From assembly GCF_000297435.1 (NCBI RefSeq), contig NZ_CAIP01000368.1, positions 1 through 40,901 of the forward strand: 40,901 nt of DNA, given 5' to 3'. This document shows positions 15,949 to 24,829 of this stretch, piece by piece. Source of the DNA: Microcystis sp. T1-4. GTDB taxonomy: Bacteria > Cyanobacteriota > Cyanobacteriia > Cyanobacteriales > Microcystaceae. The notes under the pieces are model-generated. The model searched no databases. It saw only the letters and a list, made by a program, of their open reading frames with translations, and was not told the DNA's origin. Within the stretch, counting starts at the first letter, position 1, and each line of letters begins with the position of its first letter. A program made the position numbers and the translations under genes.

Positions 15949-17163
15949 ATGAACCAGCCTAGACTATTATCTTTTACCCTCGATGGTTGGGGTGTGCTAG
16001 GTGGTCCAGTTTCCCTATCCCTAGTTAACCAAGTTGGGGTATTAGTGGGGAGAAACGGTGCGGGGAAATCCGCTATCCTAGAAGGATTTGAAGCCATCTC
16101 ATCCTGTGCTATCGGTAGATCGATCGGCTCTCGGATGATTGATAGTGATAGCATTCCCTCAATTTTGCAGGTTGAAATTCGAACACCGACTAACCGGCGC
16201 TTAGGATACAGGTATGAGCTAATCATCCCCTTTTCTATGGACGATCTAGATACAGACATAGATGATACCACTAACGATAATTCCTTGGAAAATTCCTTTT
16301 CTTGGAATGATTATTGTCAGTATATTGATGGAGATCAAGAACTTCTCTGGAAAACCGAATTTGGACTAACAAGCTTTAATAATAATGGTGAGCCAATATT
16401 TGCTATTCTTGGCAATACTACCTCGCTGCGACAGTCAAATATACCTGGAAATTCATCGCTAAATTTACCTCCAGAAATGCAGTGGGTTTATGCTATTTTC
16501 AAAGGGATTCGTCTTCTTGGCAAAGCTCCTATCCGTCGCACATCAAGACGACAGCCTTCTTTATTAAAGGTGACAAGTAAGAAGATTTCTGCCAGTCGAT
16601 TTGATCTAGCAGATACTCTAGCTCGGAGAATATTTCGTTGGGTGGGTACGGATGATTTTGATGAACTAGAAAATGTTTGTCAACGAATAAGACTTGCCAA
16701 GAAAATCACTGTGCAGAAGTTTGTTTTGAGTGAGCATTCTGGACAGACAGGCCAAGGTAAAGACGAAGAGTACATCGCTTCAGTATTATTAGATGGAGTC
16801 AATATTGGATTACTCTCCGATGGCACCTTGCGAGTTTTATCAATTCTGATCGAAATAATTGCTCACCATCCTAATGCAACAACCATAATTGAGGAGCCAG
16901 AAACACAAATACATCCCGCAATGTTAGCAAAATTATTAAATGAAATTAAATCCTATACTTGGGATGAAAATTTAATTATATCAACTCATTCACCACAAGT
17001 AGTAGCTTGGACAAAGCCAGAAAATATTAGCTTAGTTTATCGTAACCAGGGACGGACAAGTGTTAGGAAACTAGAAGAAGGAGAGATTGAAAAAGTTGTC
17101 GAGTACCTCTGTGAAGAAGGAGATTTAGGAGACTGGATTTACAGTGGTATTCTCGATGAGTAG
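15949..17163 (+). CDS. AAA/ABC-type ATPase of the OLD/RecF-like defence class
   Basis: This 404-aa ATPase has a Walker A at GRNGAGKS (residues 34-41). The ABC-type signature-like segment is GLLSDGTLRVLSILIE (287-302), the Walker B is TTIIEEPETQIHP (311-323) and the H-switch is IISTHSPQVVAW (343-354). The 250-residue insertion between Walker A and signature lacks heptad coiled-coil length, so it is not SMC or Rad50. The layout matches the AAA_21/OLD-type ATPases that pair with nuclease or TOPRIM partners in anti-phage systems. Its stop overlaps the DUF4276 gene start by 8 bp. The ATG at 15949 places the P-loop at the usual depth. Defence function is inferred. Confidence 0.85.
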   Translation: MNQPRLLSFTLDGWGVLGGPVSLSLVNQVGVLVGRNGAGKSAILEGFEAISSCAIGRSIGSRMIDSDSIPSILQVEIRTPTNRRLGYRYELIIPFSMDDLDTDIDDTTNDNSLENSFSWNDYCQYIDGDQELLWKTEFGLTSFNNNGEPIFAILGNTTSLRQSNIPGNSSLNLPPEMQWVYAIFKGIRLLGKAPIRRTSRRQPSLLKVTSKKISASRFDLADTLARRIFRWVGTDDFDELENVCQRIRLAKKITVQKFVLSEHSGQTGQGKDEEYIASVLLDGVNIGLLSDGTLRVLSILIEIIAHHPNATTIIEEPETQIHPAMLAKLLNEIKSYTWDENLIISTHSPQVVAWTKPENISLVYRNQGRTSVRKLEEGEIEKVVEYLCEEGDLGDWIYSGILDE

Positions 17164-17740
17164 TAACTTGATCGCCATAATTGCCGAAGATGAGACGGAC
17201 TGCGATGTGTTTCGTCAAATTATCCATCGCGTGCTGGGGACAAATACTAGGACAAAATCTTGGGCATCTAAATCCTCTAGTACATTAAAGAGAAAACTGT
17301 CAGCAAAACTTAAAGTGATGACAAGGGAAGGATGTGATGCTTTTATCATTGTTCATGATTTAGATCGTAATCCCAAGAATAACTCTCTTAACGATGAAAA
17401 ACGATTGCGAGATCACTTAGAATTAAGCTGTTCTAATATTAATGGTATCAGGAAATATATCTGCATCCCAATAGAAGAATTAGAGGCTTGGTTTTGGTCT
17501 GATCCAGAAGTTGTTAAATATGTGGGACGAGGCAAGGGAAAAGCTCACCCAAACCCTCACCTAATTATCAAACCGAAAGAAGAATTGATCAAATTGTCAA
17601 TCGGTGAAAATAGAAAACCCCGTTATAGTACCAACATGAATCTTGAACTAGCCCAAAAGCTAAATTTAGAACTTTGTGCCACTTGTTGTCCTTCTTTTAA
17701 AGATCTTCTCGACTTTCTGCAATCTCTGTCAAGAGGATAG
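17156..17740 (+). CDS. DUF4276 TOPRIM-like protein, partner of the AAA ATPase
   Basis: This 194-aa protein opens with SNLIAIIAEDETDCDVFRQI, where Glu11 would be the TOPRIM acidic residue. HDLDRN (67-72) supplies a D-x-D pair. IPIEELEAWFW (105-114) is the characteristic DUF4276 signature. TOPRIM-fold DUF4276/RloB/DUF4435 proteins next to AAA ATPases are typical of split OLD-like defence modules. The ATG at 17156 is chosen over an upstream frame opening at 17144 because it gives the usual 8-bp overlap with the ATPase stop and starts just before the first beta strand. Nuclease activity is inferred, not shown. Confidence 0.8.
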   Translation: MSSNLIAIIAEDETDCDVFRQIIHRVLGTNTRTKSWASKSSSTLKRKLSAKLKVMTREGCDAFIIVHDLDRNPKNNSLNDEKRLRDHLELSCSNINGIRKYICIPIEELEAWFWSDPEVVKYVGRGKGKAHPNPHLIIKPKEELIKLSIGENRKPRYSTNMNLELAQKLNLELCATCCPSFKDLLDFLQSLSRG

Positions 17741-17946
17741 CAAACCATTAACCCGTCCATCCCAGCCAAGGTATCTGCGACCACTACTGACTTGACACTG
17801 TTCTAAACCCCAAAAAAGAGGGATTTTATGGTAAAATAGTCGTACAAATGGGCATATTCTGCACATCAAAAGGGTAAAAACCCGACTTTTAGCGAATTTA
17901 ATCACAAAAACGCTTTTTTTGCCTTGTTATTGGAGTTAACCCCCCT

Positions 17947-20499
17947 ATGACCGCCGCCCAGGATCATGTCGTCCCCACAGACTTAAGCAATGAAATGTCC
18001 CGTTCCTACCTAGAATACGCCATGAGCGTCATCGTCGGGCGAGCCTTGCCCGACGCTAGGGACGGACTGAAACCCGTACACCGGCGCATTCTTTACGCGA
18101 TGTACGAACTAGGATTAACCCCCGATCGCCCCTTCCGCAAATGCGCTAGAGTCGTCGGGGAAGTATTAGGAAAATACCACCCCCACGGGGATACTGCTGT
18201 TTACGATGCTCTCGTCCGCATGGCCCAGGATTTCTCCATGCGCGATCCCCTGATTAACGGTCATGGTAACTTCGGATCGATCGATAACGATCCCCCGGCG
18301 GCCATGCGTTATACCGAGTGTCGTCTGCACACCCTGGCCACCAACGCCCTACTACAGGATATCGAGTCAGAAACCGTCGATTTCGCCGATAACTTCGATG
18401 GTTCCCAACAGGAACCCGTGGTTTTACCCTCTAGAGTCCCACAACTGCTAATTAATGGCTCATCGGGGATCGCCGTCGGTATGGCCACCAATATTCCCCC
18501 CCACAACCTGGCCGAGATTATCGATGGAACCGTTGCCCTCATCCATAACCCGGATCTCACCGATACGGAATTACAGCGTTATATCCCAGGGCCGGACTTT
18601 CCCACCGGGGGGCATATCCTTGGCAGAGACGGCATTCAGGAAGCTTACACCACCGGCCGGGGTTCCATTACCCTGCGGGGAGTCGCCTCCTTTGAAACCA
18701 TCGAACAAAGGGGAAGACCCGATCGAGATGCTATTATCATCACCGAACTGCCCTATCAAACCAATAAAGCGGCATTAATCGAAAAAATCGCCGATTTGGT
18801 CAATGATCGCAAAATAGACGGTATTTCCGATGTGCGGGACGAAAGCGATCGCGACGGCATCCGGGTAGTGATCGAACTGAAACGAGATGCCTATCCCCGC
18901 GTCGTCCTCAACAATCTTTATAAACAAACGCCCCTCCAGTCGAATTTTGGGGCGAATATGTTGGCATTAGTCGATAACGAACCGAGATTACTGACTTTAA
19001 GGGAGTTTCTTCGGGTTTTCCTCGATTTTCGCCTAGAAGTTATCACCCGTCGTACCCGTTATGAACTCCGCAAGGCCGAGGAAAGGGATCATCTCCTTCA
19101 GGGTTTACTAATTGCCCTCGCTAGTCTCGATGCAGTCATTGCCCTAATTCGCAGTGCTGCCGACACAGCTAGTGCAAAAGAGGGATTAGTGCAGAATTTT
19201 GGTCTTTCAGAGGTGCAAGCGGACGCAATCCTACAAATGCAGCTGCGACGGTTAACCGCCCTAGAATCGGAGAAAATTCAGCAAGAACACGGGGAATTAC
19301 TGACAAAAATCGGCGATCTTCAGGATATTTTAGCCAGAAAAGAACGGATCGACAGCATTATCGAGGAAGAACTGCAACAGATCAAAACGATTCACGCTAC
19401 CCCCCGTCGCAGTCATATTGAACAACGGGAAGGAGAAATCGCCGAAACTGACCTGATTGCCAACGAACAGGCCTTAATTCTCGTCACTGAACAGGGTTAC
19501 ATCAAAAGAATGCCCGTTAATACCTTTGAGTCCCAAAATCGGGCGACAAGGGGCAAAGCTGGCGCAAAAATGAAAGAAGACGACGGCATCGATCACTTTA
19601 TCACCTGCCGCGATCACGATAGCGTCCTCTTTTTCACCGATCGCGGGGTTGTCTATAGTCTCAATGCCTATCATATCCCCACCGGTTCCCGTACCGCTCG
19701 CGGCGTTCCCATCGTGCAACTGTTAGAGATTCCCAAAGGGGAGAAAATTACCTCGGTGGTGGCAGTCAGCGAGTTCAGCGAGGATAATTACCTGATTATG
19801 CTCACACAAAAGGGATTTATCAAGAAAACCGCCCTCGCTGCCTTTAGTAATATTCGATCAAACGGTTTAATCGCCATTTCTCTCGAAGACGGTGATCAAC
19901 TACGTTGGGTTCGCTTGGCTAAAGAGGAAGATAGCGTCATTATCGGTTCTCGTCAGGGGATGGCAATTCATTTTAAGGCCGATAGTCAACAATTGCGCTC
20001 CTTGGGAAGGGCAACTAAAGGCGTAAAATCGATGAAATTGCGCTCAGGTGACGAATTAATTAGTATGGACATCCTGCCTAGTCAAATTGTCGCCCAAATC
20101 GCTGAATCTAACCAAGAAGAAACCGAGGACGAAAGCGAAGAAATTAACCCCGAAGTGGCTAATAATGGCCCCTGGGTGTTAGCGATTACCATGGCAGGAC
20201 TAGGAAAACGGGTTCCCGTTACCCTCCTACGTCTGCAAAATCGGGCGGGATTAGGAGTCAGAGTGATTAAATTCCGCAAAAAGAACGATAAATTAGCGGC
20301 TCTGCACGTTGTTAACCCCAACGAGGAATTTATGATTATCACCGAACGGGGCATTATCATCCGTCAATCCGTCGATGCTATTACTCCCCAATCGCGATCG
20401 GCCGGAGGTATCCGGGTACAAAAACTCGATGAGGACGATGCGATCGCTGCTGTCGCCCTAGTTCCCCCTAGTGATGCGGAGGAATCTGAAGACATTTAG
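17947..20499 (+). CDS. gyrA: DNA gyrase subunit A
   Basis: This 850-aa subunit cleaves and rejoins DNA in negative supercoiling. The active-site Tyr122 lies in AAMRYTECRL. The quinolone-determining segment is HPHGDTAVYDALVRMAQ (78-94), with Thr at the position of E. coli Ser83 and Asp at position 87. The C-terminal beta-pinwheel starts with a degenerate GyrA box, NRATRGKAG (about 529-537). The acidic loop EETEDESEEINPE (about 722-734) lies within the pinwheel. A ParC assignment is less likely because a recognisable GyrA-box-like motif and full pinwheel are present. Cyanobacteria often carry two GyrA/ParC paralogues, so a residual doubt remains. Confidence 0.93.
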   Translation: MTAAQDHVVPTDLSNEMSRSYLEYAMSVIVGRALPDARDGLKPVHRRILYAMYELGLTPDRPFRKCARVVGEVLGKYHPHGDTAVYDALVRMAQDFSMRDPLINGHGNFGSIDNDPPAAMRYTECRLHTLATNALLQDIESETVDFADNFDGSQQEPVVLPSRVPQLLINGSSGIAVGMATNIPPHNLAEIIDGTVALIHNPDLTDTELQRYIPGPDFPTGGHILGRDGIQEAYTTGRGSITLRGVASFETIEQRGRPDRDAIIITELPYQTNKAALIEKIADLVNDRKIDGISDVRDESDRDGIRVVIELKRDAYPRVVLNNLYKQTPLQSNFGANMLALVDNEPRLLTLREFLRVFLDFRLEVITRRTRYELRKAEERDHLLQGLLIALASLDAVIALIRSAADTASAKEGLVQNFGLSEVQADAILQMQLRRLTALESEKIQQEHGELLTKIGDLQDILARKERIDSIIEEELQQIKTIHATPRRSHIEQREGEIAETDLIANEQALILVTEQGYIKRMPVNTFESQNRATRGKAGAKMKEDDGIDHFITCRDHDSVLFFTDRGVVYSLNAYHIPTGSRTARGVPIVQLLEIPKGEKITSVVAVSEFSEDNYLIMLTQKGFIKKTALAAFSNIRSNGLIAISLEDGDQLRWVRLAKEEDSVIIGSRQGMAIHFKADSQQLRSLGRATKGVKSMKLRSGDELISMDILPSQIVAQIAESNQEETEDESEEINPEVANNGPWVLAITMAGLGKRVPVTLLRLQNRAGLGVRVIKFRKKNDKLAALHVVNPNEEFMIITERGIIIRQSVDAITPQSRSAGGIRVQKLDEDDAIAAVALVPPSDAEESEDI

Positions 20500-20514
20500 A
20501 TTTGCAGGGAAGTG

Positions 20515-20690
20515 GGGAGTGGGAATTATGAATTATGAATTATGAATTATGAAGTGGGAAATGGGGAAGTGGGAAATGGGGAAATGGGGAAATTGAACTA
20601 AAACCCCAAAACCCCAAAACCCCAAAACCCCAACCCCCAACACCTAAAACCTGTCTCCTGTCTCCTGTCTCCTTTCCTGAGTATTTGGGA
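20515..20690. repeat. Low-complexity tandem repeats (GAATTAT, CCCCAAAA, CTGTCTC)
   Basis: Three repeat types follow gyrA. GAATTAT heptamers run at about 20522-20551, GGGGAAGTG/GGGGAAATG units at 20551-20595, CCCCAAAA octamers at 20603-20640, and CTGTCTC heptamers at 20651-20672. No CRISPR-like spacers separate the units. A similar mosaic is seen at 33378-33590. Confidence 0.85.
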
Positions 20691-21221
20691 TTAAAACTGG
20701 AAAAAGTGCATTAATTGGGAGATTTCCTGAGCGTCTAGGGATAAACGCCCTTTAAAATCCACAATATTCTTAAATAATCCCTGTTCTTCTCTGCTTTTAA
20801 TAATGGCAGCTGCTAAATTATCGCCGATCAGGGGTAAGGTGGTTAACTGCTCGATCGAAGCGGTGTTAGGATTGATTTTAGGGGGTGCGAGGTGACTTTC
20901 GGGACTATAATAGGCAAATTCTAGAATCGGCTCCCAAGCTTTCAATCTAGCCACAGGAACACTCAAAGCAGCCGCTAGATCTTCAAGACAAAGCAATTCT
21001 ACCCCCATACCCGACAATTCCACCAACATTCGCGCTTGATGGATGGATATCCCCGGCAATCGCAGCCAATCATCCACACCCGCTTGACTGACATTAATTT
21101 TAATGCCCAATTGTGCCGCCATAGCGATCTCATCGAGGGAACGAAAGCGATAATAGGGATCATTGCTAATTTTGGCTTTTAAAGGGTTAAAAGTGCGTCC
21201 TAACCAGTTTTGCGGTGTCAT
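20691..21221 (-). CDS. ComEA-like helix-hairpin-helix protein
   Basis: This 176-aa protein has a C-terminal ComEA-type HhH pair: INPNTASIEQLTTLPLIGDN (about residues 120-139) followed by AAAIIKSREEQGLFKNIVDF. A diverged second HhH lies at about 42-60 (GVDDWLRLPGISIHQARMLV). There is no signal peptide or membrane anchor, so unlike classic ComEA it is probably cytoplasmic. A DNA-binding role, perhaps linked to competence or repair, is inferred from the HhH fold. Its start overlaps the stop of the TM2/SHOCT gene by 4 bp (ATGA), so the two are translationally coupled. Confidence 0.85.
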   Translation of the reverse strand: MTPQNWLGRTFNPLKAKISNDPYYRFRSLDEIAMAAQLGIKINVSQAGVDDWLRLPGISIHQARMLVELSGMGVELLCLEDLAAALSVPVARLKAWEPILEFAYYSPESHLAPPKINPNTASIEQLTTLPLIGDNLAAAIIKSREEQGLFKNIVDFKGRLSLDAQEISQLMHFFQF

Positions 21222-21616
21222 TGTAGTAATTGTCGCCGTTTTTCTTCAAATTCGTACTCAGAAATTAATCCTTCTTGCCGGAGGCGCTCTAATTCCCTTA
21301 AAGCTGCCCCGATCGCCTCTACTTGTTTAGGCTCTAAACTGGGGACAGTGGCAGCAGCGGTGGCAGTGGGAAAATAGTTAGCCAAAAATTGGTTATCTTG
21401 GATTAAATACCACACTGCATCGATCGCGCAAGCCACCCGGGGAATCGGAGTTTGCCAGAGGAGAAGATAAATAATTCCCCAGAGAGGTTGACCGAGATAA
21501 AATTTATGAATACCGGCGATAGGAAAGGGTAAAGCGAGAATGCTACCGATAAAAGCCAAAAAAATCGCTAATTTACGGCTTTTGGGCTTACTTAATAATT
21601 TTTCCACCAGAAGCAT
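21218..21616 (-). CDS. TM2 domain-containing protein with C-terminal SHOCT-like helix
   Basis: This 132-aa membrane protein has a basic N-terminus and a TM2 domain: helix one about 17-36, the FYLGQPLWGIIYLLLW second helix at about 39-54. The C-terminal LRELERLRQEGLISEYEFEEKRRQLL (about 106-131) is a SHOCT-type short helical module. TM2 proteins are of unknown general function. The overlap with the HhH gene (ATGA) suggests the two products work together or are produced in fixed ratio. Confidence 0.87.
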   Translation of the reverse strand: MLLVEKLLSKPKSRKLAIFLAFIGSILALPFPIAGIHKFYLGQPLWGIIYLLLWQTPIPRVACAIDAVWYLIQDNQFLANYFPTATAAATVPSLEPKQVEAIGAALRELERLRQEGLISEYEFEEKRRQLLQ

Positions 21617-21668
21617 GAGACCTGTTCGAGATTGATTTTAGCCTGATCTGAACCTTCTATTCTAAAAT

Positions 21669-21921
21669 AAGTAGGGAGGCACAATTATTTGTAGGATGGG
21701 TTAGCGGTAGCGTAACCCATGCGGCCGTTGGGTTTCATGCTTCAACCCAACATACGTTCATCTTATATTTAATTCCACCCACCCACTTACTCTTTGGTTC
21801 TAAGTAGGGAGACACAATTATTTGTAGGATGGGTTAGCGGTAGCGTAACATAATCTGGCGTTGGGTTTCATGCTTCAACCCAACCTACGTTCATCTTATA
21901 TTTAATTCCACTCACCCACTT
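21669..21921. repeat. Two tandem direct copies of a 120-125-bp repeat upstream of asnS
   Basis: Copy 1 (21669-21793) and copy 2 (21802-21921) start with AAGTAGGGAG and end with ACCCACTTA. The period is 133 bp. Each has an internal inverted pair (GTAGGATGGGTTAGCGG... and ...CTTCAACCCAAC.TACG) that could fold. Both copies lie in the 321-bp gap upstream of asnS, and copy 2 ends 16 bp before its start codon, so it forms part or all of the asnS 5' leader. The centre of each copy differs (CCCATGCGGCCG versus ATAATCTGG). Confidence 0.85.
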
Positions 21922-21937
21922 AACATAGGGATACGCG

Positions 21938-23302
21938 ATGACTACCAGAATCAAGGAAATCTTTCAGACAGGACAACCGGATCAATCCGTCACCGTGCAG
22001 GGTTGGGTGAGAACAAAACGAGAATTAAAAGAATTTACTTTCCTGGAAGTTAATGATGGCTCATCCCTGGCCAACTTACAAGTTATCCTCGAACCGACTT
22101 TACCCGATTATGAAAATGTACTAAAAGCAATTAGTACAGGAGCGGCGATCGCTGTTTCGGGAAATTTGGTTCCTTCCCCGGGTAAAGGGCAAAATATCGA
22201 GTTAAAAGCGGCCGAAATCACCCTTTATGGTGACTGTCCTGCGGATTATCCCCTACAAAAAAAACGTCATTCCTTTGAATTTCTGAGAACCATTGCCCAT
22301 CTGCGAGCAAGAACTAACACCCTAGGAGCAGTAATGCGGGTTAGAAACGCTTGCGCTACCGCTATCCACAGTTTTTTCCAAGAAAAGGGCTTTATTTGGG
22401 TACATACTCCCATTATTACCGCTAACGACTGCGAAGGTGCGGGAGAATTATTTACTGTCACCAGTTTAGATTTAAAAAAACCCGCCAATTTTGCCGAGGA
22501 TTTCTTTGGTAAACGGGCCTATTTAACCGTCAGTGGACAATTACAAGCGGAAGTAATGGCCATGGCTTTATCTAATGTTTACACTTTTGGCCCGACTTTT
22601 CGCGCTGAAAATTCTAATACTTCCCGTCATCTGGCCGAGTTTTGGATGGTGGAACCGGAAATGGCTTTTTGTGATCTGGAAGGGGATCAGGATTTAGCAG
22701 AAGCTTTTCTGAAATATATCTTTAAATTCGTCTTAGAAAATTGTCCCGAAGATTTGCAGTTTTTTAACGAACGTATCGATAAAACGGTGTTAAGTACGGC
22801 CGAGAATATCGTTAATAGTGAGTTTGGCAGGATTACCTACAGCGAAGCGATCGAGTTATTAGAAAAAGCCGATCGTCAGTTCGAGTTTCCGGTAGAATGG
22901 GGCGTAGATTTACAGTCAGAACACGAACGTTATCTAGCGGAGGAACTATTTAAAAAACCCGTGATTGTCACTAATTATCCCAAGACAATCAAAGCTTTTT
23001 ATATGCGTCTAGATGACAATAATAAAACCGTTTCTGCTATGGATATTTTAGCACCCAAGATCGGCGAAATTATCGGCGGTTCCCAACGGGAAGAGCGATT
23101 AGATGTATTAATCCAAAGAATGCAGGAACAGGGAATGAATCCCGATGATTTGTGGTGGTATTTGGATCTGCGTCGCTACGGTTCCGTTCCCCACGCCGGT
23201 TTTGGTTTAGGATTCGAGCGTCTGGTACAATTCATGACGGGAATGACCAATATTCGCGATGTGATTCCTTTCCCCCGTACCCCTTTAAGTGCCGACTTTT
23301 AG
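21938..23302 (+). CDS. asnS: Asparaginyl-tRNA synthetase
   Basis: This 454-aa class IIb synthetase charges tRNA-Asn with asparagine. The N-terminal OB fold contains VQGWVRTKRELKEFTFLEVNDG (20-41). The class II motif 2 is FRAENSNTSRHLAEFWMVEPE (about 222-242) and motif 3 is HAGFGLGFERLVQF (about 423-436). Length is normal. Its 5' leader is made of the repeat copy that ends 16 bp before the ATG. Confidence 0.97.
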   Translation: MTTRIKEIFQTGQPDQSVTVQGWVRTKRELKEFTFLEVNDGSSLANLQVILEPTLPDYENVLKAISTGAAIAVSGNLVPSPGKGQNIELKAAEITLYGDCPADYPLQKKRHSFEFLRTIAHLRARTNTLGAVMRVRNACATAIHSFFQEKGFIWVHTPIITANDCEGAGELFTVTSLDLKKPANFAEDFFGKRAYLTVSGQLQAEVMAMALSNVYTFGPTFRAENSNTSRHLAEFWMVEPEMAFCDLEGDQDLAEAFLKYIFKFVLENCPEDLQFFNERIDKTVLSTAENIVNSEFGRITYSEAIELLEKADRQFEFPVEWGVDLQSEHERYLAEELFKKPVIVTNYPKTIKAFYMRLDDNNKTVSAMDILAPKIGEIIGGSQREERLDVLIQRMQEQGMNPDDLWWYLDLRRYGSVPHAGFGLGFERLVQFMTGMTNIRDVIPFPRTPLSADF

Positions 23303-23464
23303 GTTGATGTCTAGGATCGACAGGAGAAAGGAGGAATGTAAATATTTATTAAATTGTAGCTTAGGCTACAGACTTGGAGTAGAAAATGTTTGTTGTTTCA
23401 CTGTCCCCCTCTACGTTCTTTGTCCCCTTTCTCCTGTAACAGTTCTTGATGGGTTTGTCTGAGT

Positions 23465-23788
23465 TTAGCCTGATTGATAATGATAGCGAGCTTGTAAAAA
23501 ATAAACCTTATTTCCCGTGACTTTATAAACCAAACGATGCTCTAAATCGATCCGTCGTGACCAAGTGTCGGCAGCAATATACTTAAGAGGTTCGGGTTTA
23601 CCCAATCCTGTAAACGGATCGCCATCCAAAATATCTGCTACTAAGTCTAAGATTTTATCGCCTTTTTTCGGTTCGTTCCGATACCACCAAGCTAAATCTG
23701 CTTTGAAATCAGGACTAAAAACGGGCAAATAACCATGAATAGGATTGTTTTTAGGTTTATCTGGCTTATTTTCTCTTTTAGGAGTCAA
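23465..23788 (-). CDS. yoeB: Toxin YoeB (Txe family)
   Basis: This 107-aa RelE-fold ribosome-dependent mRNA endonuclease has a C-terminal catalytic stretch ARYHYQ (101-106). The fold core RRIDLEHRLVYKV (about 78-90) contains the conserved Arg. Length is some 20 residues above the family norm (about 85) because of a charged N-terminal extension (MTPKRENKPDKPKNN). Its start overlaps the yefM stop by 11 bp, the usual coupled arrangement. Toxicity is expected to be neutralised by YefM and not seen experimentally here. Confidence 0.93.
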   Translation of the reverse strand: MTPKRENKPDKPKNNPIHGYLPVFSPDFKADLAWWYRNEPKKGDKILDLVADILDGDPFTGLGKPEPLKYIAADTWSRRIDLEHRLVYKVTGNKVYFLQARYHYQSG

Positions 23789-24062
23789 TTCCTAACTCCT
23801 CTTTCAATTCAGCTAATGTTTGAGGAGTTGCATCTTCTGTCTGGGTCCATGCTAAAGAGCGAAATAAACGTTGGGCATTTTCTGGCGATCGCAATAAATA
23901 AACACACTCTAATAAACTGGAAAGCTCATCTTCAGCAATTAACGCCACATTTTTCTGATTGCGACGCTTAATGACGATAATTTGAGATTCGTCACACACC
24001 TGATCTAAGATACTGGCTAAATTCATTCTCGCCTGAGAGTAGGTGGTTTCTTTGCTTAACAT
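23778..24062 (-). CDS. yefM: Antitoxin YefM (Phd/YefM family)
   Basis: This 94-aa antitoxin starts at ATG 24062 (MLSKETTYSQARMNLASILDQ). The frame is open further upstream but that part is not like the family. The N-terminal domain binds the operator, with QIIVIKRRNQKNVALI (25-41) typical of the Phd/YefM fold. The C-terminus (LAELKEELGI) wraps the toxin. The two-gene operon is likely autorepressed. Confidence 0.93.
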   Translation of the reverse strand: MLSKETTYSQARMNLASILDQVCDESQIIVIKRRNQKNVALIAEDELSSLLECVYLLRSPENAQRLFRSLAWTQTEDATPQTLAELKEELGIDS

Positions 24063-24249
24063 GATTTTTAGGGGAGACTTGTACAACCTTATTGTACAAG
24101 TCCAAGCTCTTGAACTCCCCAAAAACCCCAAAATCTCAATCGCTAGTTGGCGAAAGGAATGTAAAGATTTATTAAATTGTAGCTTTTGATACAGTTGTGG
24201 GGTAGTATGTGTGAATGTGTCTCTTGGTGTTGGGTTGCGTTGTTTTGGT

Positions 24250-24531
24250 TTACCCTTTTTTGAAATTACTTTCAACTAGCTCACCCGTGATATATTTGTG
24301 CAGGATACTAGAGATAAGTGTCTGATAGGGGATACCTTCCTCTATTGCTTTAGATTGAAGAGCATCCAGATCAAGGGAAGACAAACGCAAAGTAACTTTC
24401 TTATCCTTATTTAGGGTAGCTTTCCCATAGGATTGTATCTCGGTGATTCTCTCTGGTGTGGTGACAGAAAGCCACTCATCTTTTTCATAAGAATCGAGAA
24501 TTTCTTGTTCTTCTTGATTAAGCTTAGTCAT
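24250..24531 (-). CDS. CopG/ribbon-helix-helix antitoxin
   Basis: This 93-aa protein starts at ATG 24531, within the 3' end of the toxin gene. The ribbon-helix-helix segment is KKVTLRLSSLDLDALQSKAIEEGIPYQTLISSIL (about residues 42-76). An acidic N-terminal half (EEQEILDSYEKDEW) probably contacts the toxin. It is the second gene of the operon, the reverse of the usual antitoxin-first order but common in BrnT/BrnA-type pairs. CopG family membership is clear, partner specificity inferred. Confidence 0.85.
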   Translation of the reverse strand: MTKLNQEEQEILDSYEKDEWLSVTTPERITEIQSYGKATLNKDKKVTLRLSSLDLDALQSKAIEEGIPYQTLISSILHKYITGELVESNFKKG

Positions 24532-24829
24532 TATTTTTCTGGAGTCCAAGATATTTCTTTGTCGCTTTTCTTGAGGGAATAATTGTTTTGAGAAATAGTT
24601 CTGATGGCGAATCTATATAGGGAACCAGAAAAGCATAACTACCAATTCTTACCACCATCATGCGCTGGTTAGGATATTTAGTAACATTGGGATGGACGAG
24701 ATCTTCTAGGACATTTCCTTGTTGTATTGCTGTAACGACCATCTCAAATGTTAGCCCTCGTTCTTGTTGAAGTTGTCTGTTCTTTTCTTGACTCCATCGA
24801 ATTGTTTTTATGCCCTCATTTTCTGACAT
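24524..24829 (-). CDS. BrnT-like toxin of a toxin-antitoxin pair
   Basis: This 101-aa protein starts at ATG 24829 (MSENEGIKTIRWSQEKNRQL). The pattern RWSQEKNRQLQQERGLTFEMVVTAI (10-34) and the C-terminal LKTIIPSRKATKKYL (about 80-94) are typical of BrnT/DUF4258-like RNase toxins. It overlaps the CopG antitoxin gene by 8 bp, so the order is toxin then antitoxin. An upstream in-frame ATG at 24850 gives a 7-residue longer form. Function is inferred from family and arrangement. Confidence 0.8.
   Translation of the reverse strand: MSENEGIKTIRWSQEKNRQLQQERGLTFEMVVTAIQQGNVLEDLVHPNVTKYPNQRMMVVRIGSYAFLVPYIDSPSELFLKTIIPSRKATKKYLGLQKNND

Noticed and set aside
15933..16271. 112-residue minus-strand reading frame opposite the AAA ATPase
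   Set aside because: It overlaps the P-loop coding region of a well-supported gene and shows no family pattern.
17797..17837. gyrA promoter from TTGACA (17792) and TAAAAT (17832)
   Set aside because: The two boxes are 34 bp apart, far outside the usual spacing, so no promoter is claimed.
20603..20640. Telomere-like CCCCAAAA repeats as a functional replicon end
   Set aside because: They lie in the middle of an ordinary chromosomal context between gyrA and a housekeeping pair and match the general short-repeat background.
20515..20690. CRISPR array
   Set aside because: Tandem repeats have units of 7-9 bp without unique spacers, so they are short tandem repeats. The same holds for 3695-3729 and 33378-33590.
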